NCBI GenBank assembly: GCA_004335835.1
Contig: RWJK01000785.1
Coordinates: 1 to 14,379 of the forward strand
Direction of reading: 5' to 3'
DNA length: 14,379 nt
From: Scenedesmus sp. ARA3
Lineage: Eukaryota; Chlorophyta; Chlorophyceae; Sphaeropleales; Scenedesmaceae
A model generated the notes under the pieces. The model was not told where the DNA came from, did not search any database, and saw only the letters and a program-made list of their open reading frames with translations. Made by a program: the position numbers and the translations under genes. This document shows positions 9,068 to 14,379 of this stretch, one piece after another (the first letter of the stretch is position 1; the number at the start of each line of letters is the position of its first letter).

Positions 9068-9719
9068 GCCTGCTGTTGTTGAAGCACCTAAGAACAGGTT
9101 GCTAACAGCTGTCAGGATCGTTCTCTTCCGATTGGACCATGGGTGAGTAGCTACGTGAGCTCAAAGCGATCTGCCACTGTGGGAAATTGCACAGGAGTCC
9201 AGGGCATGTGCTGAATTCACAAACGCTGGCTCATCTAGAAAGTTGATCTGTATTGCAAACAGCAAGCATCAGCAACTCCGGCAGTGCTGCACCCAAGCGC
9301 GCACAGCGACGCTTCGCGCGCTCACGTTGCTGTTGCCCTGTCCGCCCCAACCTGCTGCTGTTCCTCGCAGATCTACTGCATAACCTCGCAGATCTACTGC
9401 ATAAAGCTCCTTTGATATATATGTGCGTCATCTGCCTGGCGCATGGGCTGGTGCGCACCGCTTCGGGGTCTCCTGCGCCAGGTAGGCGTTTCGCAGCTGC
9501 TTGTCAGCTGCAATCGGCCAACGAGCACGCAAGGCTTGAACCAGTACAACTCATCATATCCGTCAGCTCAAGAAGCCTATCGCAGGTCCCTCAATCGCTG
9601 GCGGGATCACATCTACTCAGCATGCAGCAGCAGCTGCATGCATGCATATAAGCAGAACTGAACAACATGCTGCTGACACATGACCCGCGTGCCCTGCATG
9701 CTGCTGTTGCGTTGTGCAG
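9068..9719 (+). other. Unresolved 5' region of the Cys-rich gene, candidate exons
   Basis: Several exon-like pieces occur. Segment 9114-9148 is followed by a strong GTGAGT donor and reads LSGSFSSDWTM. Segment 9263-9481 runs from ACAG/CA to G/GTAGGC and reads ASISNSGSAAPKRAQRRF..., including a duplicated LADLLHN/LADLLHK. It ends in phase 1 and would join exon 9720 as PAPGGSGQGRKLL. In another frame, 9531-9658 reads GLNQYNSSYPSAQEAYRRSL, then NRWRDHIYSAC. These cannot all be right. An ATG at 9680 also runs straight into exon 9720 (MTRVPCMLLLRCAGG) as a short alternative N-terminus. Confidence 0.25.
9363..9404 (+). repeat. Perfect 21-nt tandem duplication
   Basis: Two identical 21-nt units, 9363-9383 and 9384-9404, each containing CGCAGATCTACTGCATAA. 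The length is seven codons, so an open frame through it stays open and repeats LADLLHN/LADLLHK. Confidence 0.95.
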
Positions 9720-9950
9720 GCGGCAGTGGACAGGGAAGAAAGCTGCTTGCTGTCACTCCAACCCACCCTGCAGCTGGAGCCACTGTCAAGCCAGCAGCAG
9801 CATCCAACCAGGCTGCCAGCGCCACCACTGCTGTTGGAGTCACCACGCGCCAGCTGCTGCAGGAGCATGAGTGCTATGATGGCGACTACTGGATCCAGTG
9901 CAACTCCCAGCCCCTGTGTCGGGGCATTGGCAGGTCGGCTCCCTCCACAG
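9720..9950 (+). CDS. Exon: Ala/Thr linker and first half of Cys module
   Basis: The acceptor is GTTGTGCAG and the donor is AG/GTGAGC. The exon is 231 nt with phase 1 at both ends. Residues run from GSGQGRKLLAV through RQLLQEHECYDGDYWIQC to GIGRSAPST. If the donor is not used, the frame stays open through 10045 (EQAAFLDIPVYVSGAFRASE) and stops at TAA inside a TGTAA motif at 10041-10045. Confidence 0.65.
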
Positions 9951-10998
9951 GTGAGCAGGCAGCCTTTCTTGACATACCTGTGTATGTGAGCGGCGCATTT
10001 CGGGCTTCTGAGCAACTGATGGGCACTCCTGTGCCCCAGATGTAACCAGTTTGTCAAGTGAGTGAGTCAGTGAGTGAGTGACTACCCAGGCAGCTCTGCA
10101 GCTCCCTGGTAGGTTAAAGCTTAGAGGGTGTGTGTGGCCAGGGGCGTCGCCCCTGGGCTCCACACCCTCTACCTGGGTTTGTCACTGGTGCAAGAGTTGG
10201 TGAGGCTACAAGCACCGCCGGGTGCAGCTGGCTGGGGCAGACAGCAGCAATGCTTTTGTTGCGCCATGCCAGCAATACTGGCAGCAGCTCAACACTCATG
10301 CTTTTGTTGCGCCATGCCAGCAATACTGGCAGCAGCTCAACACTCATGACATACATTGACAGAACGCCTGCTGCTCTGCCTTCTCTCCTAGTCAACACCC
10401 CTGTTATGGCGGCTGCTGCTGCTGCTTGATCCTTGGCGGCTCGCAGAGTGCGGCCCTGCCTGGATGTGTGAGAGCATGTGCAACACTGCAGAGCAGAACG
10501 GCGGCGTCTGCGCGCGGCTGTGGAACCCGCCCAGTGAGAGCTACTACTACTCCATCAATTACGAGGGGGCAGTGTTGTGCGACCCGCCAGGAAGTAAGCA
10601 CTCTGTGTTGTAGCGGCTGTCATTCAAACTCTACTTGACAGCTGACAAACCAGCGAGATTTAACATGAGTCTGTGACATACTCCTGATGATGGTGTGCTG
10701 CCGCATCTGAAAAGCATGCCTGCCATAGCCTGAGCGACATGCAGCGAGCAATGGTGCCAGCGAAATTGTTGCGTTGCTACTGCCAATGCATGCAGGCGGC
10801 TCCGGCGGCGGGCCCAAGCCGAAGCGCCCGCCCAAGAAGCCAAAGCGCCTGTAGGAGCTGCGACAGCGGCGACAGCGTGGAACTGCAACATGCTGCGACA
10901 GCGGCGATGTTGACAACGGATTTGGTTGGCTGCCGCTGCCGATCCATGCAGGCAATGGAGGCGGGCCCAGGCCAAGGCCACACCCAAAGGGCCTGTAG
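9720..10998 (+). CDS. Cys-rich secreted-type protein with two alternative terminal exons, 5' end unresolved
   Basis: Exons 9720-9950 and 10447-10593 join in phase 1 (ACA-G + AG-TGC), then splice to 10796-10854 or 10952-10998. The first part is an Ala/Thr-rich linker (TPTHPAAGATVKPAAASNQA) ending TRQLLQE, like segments after algal signal peptides. A compact module with eight Cys follows (HECYDGDYWIQCNSQPLC, then ECGPAWMCESMC, GGVCARLWNPP, AVLCDPPG), so up to four disulphides. A basic Gly/Pro tail closes it. The role is inferred to be extracellular or cell-wall associated. I do not recognise the Cys module. The frame continues upstream to an ATG at 9680, or through an acceptor (TTGTGCAG) at 9712-9719 to an earlier exon; I could not decide between them. 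Confidence 0.65.
10123..10170 (+). repeat. Imperfect hairpin (about 23-nt arms) inside an intron
   Basis: AGAGGGTGTG at 10123-10132 pairs with the end of the right arm (CACACCCTCT, 10161-10170). The inner CCAGGGGC/GCCCCTGG closes around a GTC loop near 10146-10148. One or two bases bulge between the stems. It lies in intron 9951-10446. It may be a small foldback element or a splicing structure. Confidence 0.8.
10250..10345 (+). repeat. Perfect 48-nt tandem repeat, two copies, in intron
   Basis: Copies 10250-10297 and 10298-10345 are identical, each starting ATGCTTTTGTTGCGCC and ending CAGCTCAACACTC. The length is 16 codons, and one frame stays open through both (MLLLRHASNTGSSSTL twice). The surrounding sequence is intronic by the splice model. 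Absence of any mismatch suggests a recent duplication. Confidence 0.97.
10447..10593 (+). CDS. Exon: second half of Cys module
   Basis: The acceptor is GGCTCGCAG ending at 10446 and the donor is GTAAGC at 10594. The exon is 147 nt with phase 1 at both ends. It reads CGPAWMCESMCNTAEQNGGV, then CARLWNPPSESYYYSINYEG, then AVLCDPPG. It is rich in Cys and Tyr, with five of the eight Cys. Reading on through the donor ends after KHSVL, so intron retention would also give a complete protein. Confidence 0.7.
10796..10854 (+). CDS. Alternative terminal exon A (strongly basic tail)
   Basis: The acceptor is CCAATGCATGCAG ending at 10795. A10593 plus GC restores Ser, then GSGGGPKPKRPPKKPKRL and TAG at 10852-10854. 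The tail has nine Lys/Arg in 18 residues, alternating with Pro. The sequence around it is repeated 156 nt downstream with its own acceptor and stop. Confidence 0.65.
10952..10998 (+). CDS. Alternative terminal exon B (duplicate of A, less basic tail)
   Basis: The acceptor is CGATCCATGCAG ending at 10951. The same phase-1 join gives Ser, then NGGGPRPRPHPKGL and TAG at 10996-10998. GGCGGGCCCA and GGCCTGTAGGAGCTG correspond to copy A, and the pyrimidine/GCTGCC acceptor tract is also similar. It keeps the acceptor, frame and stop, which suggests it is usable and not decayed. Confidence 0.55.
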
Positions 10999-11520
10999 GA
11001 GCTGCTGTGCCCAAAGCTGCACTTTCTCAGCAAGCTTATTAAACAATCGCTCAGCAGCAGCAGCACCACCAGCAGCAGCAGCGGCACCTCTACACTGCCA
11101 GGGAGAAGGGTTGTAGCTTGCTACTGCAACCGCTGTTGCAGTCTGGTCTTGGGTGCTACTCTGGTGGCTGAGTGTGCTGGTGAAGTGGTGCAGCTGCACT
11201 ACAGCTTGGTGTGGCTGGCACTCATTGTTGAGCTGCACGCTGTTTCCAGCACGTAATCAAGCAGCTCCTAGAGGATGGGCTTTGTGTTTGAGTAGCTGCA
11301 GGAGTAAGGGCTGGCATGTATTGATGTGTGGGTGTGATGACAGCTCAGAAGTGCTGCGCAGTGATGGCAGGTTGAAAGTGTGGCACAATACAGCACCACA
11401 ACAAGGGTGATTGTGACGCTGACGGGGTTGGATGGAATGCTGGCAGCAGCCGCAGCAGCGCAGCGATGCTCCTTTGTATGCTGGCATACATGCCGCGTGC
11501 CATACATCAAGGTTGCTGTG

Positions 11521-11575
11521 GAAACAAAAGAAAAAAGAAAGGAACAGCAAAGAAAAGGAGAAAGGGCGGGAAAGG
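11521..11575 (+). repeat. Polypurine tract
   Basis: About 55 nt of almost pure A/G (AAAGAAAAAAGAAAGGAA, then AAAGAAAAGGAGAAAGGG), with only three pyrimidine breaks. This contrasts sharply with the T/G-rich surroundings. Such tracts can form triplex structures. Confidence 0.85.
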
Positions 11576-11878
11576 TCAGCTTTGTTGGTACTCTTGAACA
11601 ATGGTGCACGCATGTGCAGCGTTGTGTCTGTTATGTGTGTCTGAAATGCATAGTATGTGCCTACCTCACATAGTACTAATGCATGCCTGTCCATGAGGCA
11701 TGGTGTGTATCATAGCTGCCGGTGCGCCTGGAGTGCGTGACTGTGCTTTGAGCAGGAGGTATGGTGAGGGTTGATCAGCAGCATCTTTTTGCAGCAGGCG
11801 GTGGCTGGTGGATCGCAGCTGCTGCTCTGGCACTGCTGGGTCAGCAGCAATGCTGGCTGGCGTGTTACGAGCATGGCC

Positions 11879-11952
11879 TAGAGTTCTGGTGAGTTGCACT
11901 GTCACAAACGTGGTGTAGAGTTCTGGTGTGTTGTTCTGCTACAAACATGGCC
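11879..11952 (+). repeat. Imperfect 37-nt tandem repeat
   Basis: TAGAGTTCTGGTG begins copies at 11879 and 11916, and each ends CACAAACGTGG or TACAAACATGG. A partial third copy (TGTTACGAGCATGGCC) precedes them. Confidence 0.75.
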
Positions 11953-12286
11953 ATTTGGCACACCTGTGACCCGGTGGTTGGGGGTGTGTGCTAATATGCG
12001 CACTTGCTGTGCAGCAGATGTCAGCTTGATGTGGTCGTGCTGGCTTCTGCTGCCTGTGCTGTCACCTTGCTATTCTACAGCTGAAGCTGATTTAAAGTTG
12101 ACATTGAACACAGCTGATGCCCTCATCACAGCCCGCTGTGTGGCTGTGCATTGCAGGAGGCTGCTTAGGCTGGCTCAGCACAGCTCAGCTAAACACAATA
12201 TGCGCATCACATCTGGATGTTGTGGTAGGCACTGACTGTTGTGGTGTGTCAAGGTCATGTCAGGCAGTGATCATGCCCATCAGGCC

Positions 12287-12336
12287 TGTTAGCCGCATGA
12301 CATATGTCACTTGTTAGCCACATGACATTTGTCACT
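12287..12336 (+). repeat. 25-nt tandem repeat carrying a dyad
   Basis: Two copies with two mismatches start TGTTAGCC at 12287 and 12312. The first contains the perfect 12-bp palindrome TGACATATGTCA (12298-12309), and the second has TGACATTTGTCA. Two equal dyads spaced 25 nt apart resemble paired protein-binding sites, but function is unknown. Confidence 0.85.
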
Positions 12337-12907
12337 TGGCATGGCTGTGAAGCTGTTGCACAGCAGTGGAAAGTTGGAATTTGCGCACAAAAATTGTTCA
12401 AAAATCTCAAAAAAGACTTGAATCTCTTCCTGTTGGTGCTTTGCATGCACATGCAGTCATCTGCTCATGTGCGGCATGTGCTTTTACTGCAGCACCGACT
12501 TGCTTGAACTCCACGCAAAGCAAGCAGACTATGTATGCGCATGCAGCAGTGATGCACACAGCTGGCATGCTGTGGCTGACACTCATGTGTCGCACGTTGT
12601 TTGACCCGTAACGTGACAGCGTGACCTTTTCTTGGCACAGCGGCTGTGGCTCGCACTCTTGTGTAGCGTATACCACCACAGTTTGCCTGCCTTGCATTGC
12701 TGCCGGGCCTAAACCACAAGCTGACACCCAGCTGCAATGCTGGATCAGCTTGCTGCCCAGTGTTTGTTCGCTTGATTGTTCAAGCTGCAAGCAGCTTGTT
12801 AGTGATTGGGTGTTACAGGTGCAGAGATACAAGCACCCGATGACGCAAAAGTACTGCCTGCTGTTTTGCGAAGGACAGTGGCACAGCGCGGTGCAGGCTG
12901 CATGGGC

Positions 12908-12932
12908 AGCATCATGCCACAGGCATGATGCT
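12908..12932 (+). repeat. Perfect 11-bp inverted repeat with 3-nt loop
   Basis: AGCATCATGCC (12908-12918), loop ACA, GGCATGATGCT (12922-12932). A TGTAA follows at 12950. It could be an RNA hairpin near a 3' end. Confidence 0.85.
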
Positions 12933-13690
12933 CACTTCAGCACTGTGTGTGTAATGGCTCGCTGGGCTCGTGCCTGAGGCAGGTTCAGTCTTGACATGTG
13001 TTTCAGGCGTCATGGGCAGCACCAGCTTGCTGTGTAGCACGCGTTTGCAGCTTGTTATGCATGGGACGATGAGTGGCGTTGCTTGTACTCACGTTTCTAT
13101 GCTGCAATAGAGGGGGAGTCCAGTGCATGCTGACCGTGTGCGCTGTCCTCTGCCTTTCCTCTGTACACTATTTGTACAATATGGTAGACAACATGCTTTA
13201 GTGTTGCCAGTCTGAAGCACTGTGGAAGGTTGAACCATGGCAGCTAGCTGCTGCTGTTGTACCTGGCGCAAGAGCCTCTGAGAACACCATGCTTGTGTGA
13301 CACCTGGCAGCAGCCAGGAGGTGCAGCACACTGTTTGATGCATGGTTGTGCAGGGTGTAAAATGAGGAATTCTAGACAAAGCCAGGATGCCGAAGCACGC
13401 TGGTCGGGTGTGACGAAGCAGCTCATGCTGAACCCTTTTTGGCAGCTTGTGCAATGCAGCCTGCCTGTGTTTCACATGGGCGTGGCGGCAGCGCTGCGTG
13501 CGGTTTGGGGATGAGACCAACAATCAGATCAAGGGTACGGAACACTGTTGCCGGCTATGTCTGGTTTGGTAACATGATGACGTTGAAAGATGTATTGTGG
13601 CCGGCTGCAGATCTGCCTGCAGGCTCCCAGCAATAAGCAACGCTGAGCTGGCGCAACCCATACACAGCAACCAGCCACACATGCTGTACC

Positions 13691-13722
13691 TCGTACAAAG
13701 GGTACTACCCTTGCGTGGTACG
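13691..13722. repeat. Nested inverted repeat
   Basis: AAGGGTACTACCCTT (13698-13712) is symmetric around its centre and is flanked by CGTAC (13692-13696) and GTACG (13717-13721). It lies where base skew changes, between the plus-strand and presumed minus-strand transcripts. Confidence 0.7.
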
Positions 13723-13794
13723 CATTATGTTGTATTGTTCCTGCAATGTGTGACCTGCAAATGTTTAAATTTCCAAACACCCAAAATTGTCATG

Positions 13795-13799
13795 TTACA
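13795..13799 (-). promoter_or_regulatory. TGTAA poly(A)-type signal, minus strand
   Basis: TTACA on the plus strand is the chlorophycean TGTAA signal on the minus strand, about 450 nt after the putative minus-strand stop at 14251. Tentative. Confidence 0.2.
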
Positions 13800-14250
13800 T
13801 CCTGATCAGGGTATGTGGAGGTATGTCATGGCCTGTCCGGCTGACATCACTGTGCAGCACAACCGCACGTTGCAGTGCAGTCACTGTGCAGCTAACCATC
13901 CGACCAACAAATGCCGCAAGTTGGCAGGACATCCATTCACCGAACACCCTGCTTAGGAGGGTCCTACACATTGAAACCTTGAAACCATTGCGGCTGGCGC
14001 ATGCGCTGGCCTATCTGGTGCTCACCCGCAGCAGCAGCGGCAGCAGCAGAGCATTGTCCAGCGCCGCGCATCACATCACAACAGGGCCACCAAATGTACG
14101 CACCTAACAGCGTGCAGCTACCCCGCACTTGCACTCAATTGTTCAACTCCTATTCCTTGCAAGCACACTTTTTTGCAGCTGCCTGCCGTCGCTGCTGCGC
14201 ACTGCAACACTGCCAGCAGCATGAGAGGCGATCCACTGCCCGTGCTGCTG

Positions 14251-14333
14251 TCACGCCTTCACTGCATCGCTCTGCTTCACAGCACCCAGCTCCTGCTGCA
14301 GCGTTGCTATCTGCTGCTTTGAAGAGCAGCTGG
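14251..14333 (-). CDS. Possible last exon of a minus-strand gene, coiled-coil end
   Basis: On the minus strand, after an acceptor-like CATCCCCAG (14342-14334), the frame reads SCSSKQQIATLQQELGAVKQ then SDAVKA, and TGA at 14253-14251. The I-x2-L-x3-L-x2-V spacing is a coiled-coil heptad. From here to about 13600 the plus strand is C/A-rich, the opposite of the genes to the left, which fits transcription from right to left. TGTAA on the minus strand at 13799-13795 could end it. The rest of the gene lies outside the window. The segment is short, so chance is possible. Confidence 0.33.
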
Positions 14334-14379
14334 CTGGGGATGAGGTGTGCCGCAGTATCTAGCAGGGCTGCTTGGCAGT

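Larger units (their letters stand above)
10796..10998 (+). repeat. Tandem duplication of the terminal-exon unit (period about 156 nt)
   Basis: The unit comprises a TGC-rich tract, CATGCAG acceptor, GGCGGGCCCA core and CTGTAGGAGCTG end. The spacer between copies holds a further short repeat, GCTGCGACAGCGGCGA, near 10858 and 10891. The copies differ by substitutions and a 12-nt length difference in the coding part. Confidence 0.75.
10999..13600. other. 2.6 kb without a supportable gene
   Basis: This is a T/G-rich plus strand with short open frames, none of which has a recognisable domain or a consistent exon chain. Much of it could be 3' UTR of the Cys-rich gene, as the first TGTAA motifs I find are at 12950-12954 and 13356-13360. 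Two short stretches read better than background: VQRYKHPMTQKYCLLFCEG (12819 on) and KQLMLNPFWQLVQCSLPVFH (13416 on). Neither can be tied to a start or to neighbouring exons. Confidence 0.4.

Noticed and set aside
9620..9641. GCATGCAGC/GCTGCATGC hairpin
   Set aside because: Nine-bp stem, but GCA/TGC-rich DNA throughout the window makes such stems common.
10130..10429. 99-codon plus-strand frame through the 48-nt repeat
   Set aside because: It lies within the intron of the Cys-rich gene and has no matching splice sites in the needed phase. The repeat length alone explains its openness.
10620..11238. Minus-strand frames of 127-155 codons
   Set aside because: They are antisense to the duplicated terminal exons. 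Pro/Gly and Leu runs arise from the complement of the repeats.
12819..12969. Segment reading VQRYKHPMTQKYCLLFCEG...
   Set aside because: It has an acceptor-like TTACAG before it, but no ATG, no upstream exon and no known domain. It is also crossed by the hairpin and the TGTAA.
13257..13514. Segment ending NPFWQLVQCSLPVFHMGVAA...
   Set aside because: It resembles a membrane segment and ends at a stop, but has no start codon or joinable exon. It sits where base skew is ambiguous.
13741..13956. Plus-strand frame with several Cys/His pairs (CVTCKC, CSHCAANHPTNKC)
   Set aside because: It hints at a zinc-knuckle-like protein but does not match CCHC spacing. Codon use is unlike the firm genes, and the skew favours the other strand here.

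Overview
The window looks like nuclear DNA of a green alga (Chlorophyta, most like Chlamydomonadales/Sphaeropleales). Reasons: genes split by 170-500 nt GT-AG introns, T/G-rich introns and flanks on the sense strand, CTG/GCA/CAG-dominated codon use, Ala/Ser-rich low-complexity protein, and TGTAA polyadenylation-type signals. This placement is inference. No bacterial operon, tRNA, rRNA, CRISPR array or complete transposon was seen.

Region 1 (1-6447, + strand) is most of one large gene, open at the 5' edge. Nine in-phase exons (1-88, 339-497, 828-926, 1098-1283, 1563-2319, 2561-3732, 4045-4548, 4808-5009, 5336-6447) give about 1425 residues and end in TGA. The protein has an extracellular-type beta-helix built of Pmp-like 'FxxN ... 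GGA' repeats, a Ser/Ala linker, a Cys-rich GCC2/GCC3-like stalk, and about ten membrane segments to the C-terminus. It is probably a cell-surface receptor or adhesion-like protein. The first exons are each one phase-0 repeat module cut at the same place in the repeat.

Region 2 (6448-about 8590) has no convincing coding. Its first 1.5 kb is T/G-rich like a 3' UTR, with TGTAA at 7958 and 7987. Two adjoining perfect palindromes (16 and 18 bp, sharing one base) lie at 7884-7916, just before the first TGTAA.

Region 3 (about 8595-10998, + strand) is a smaller multi-exon gene whose 5' part is unresolved. The firm part is exon 9720-9950 joined to 10447-10593, both symmetric phase 1, coding a Cys-rich (8 Cys) probably secreted protein. 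It can splice in frame to either of two tandemly duplicated terminal exons, 10796-10854 or 10952-10998, giving two basic Gly/Pro tails of different charge. A 48-nt perfect tandem repeat and a strong hairpin sit in its 496-nt intron. Upstream (8595-9481) are short coding-like pieces that may be its earlier exons, a separate small gene, or remnants.

Region 4 (10999-13600) shows no gene I can support. It holds a purine tract, short tandem repeats and dyads. Region 5 (13600-14379) changes base skew. A short open segment at 14251-14333 on the minus strand reads as a coiled-coil C-terminal exon, suggesting a convergent gene entering from the right edge.
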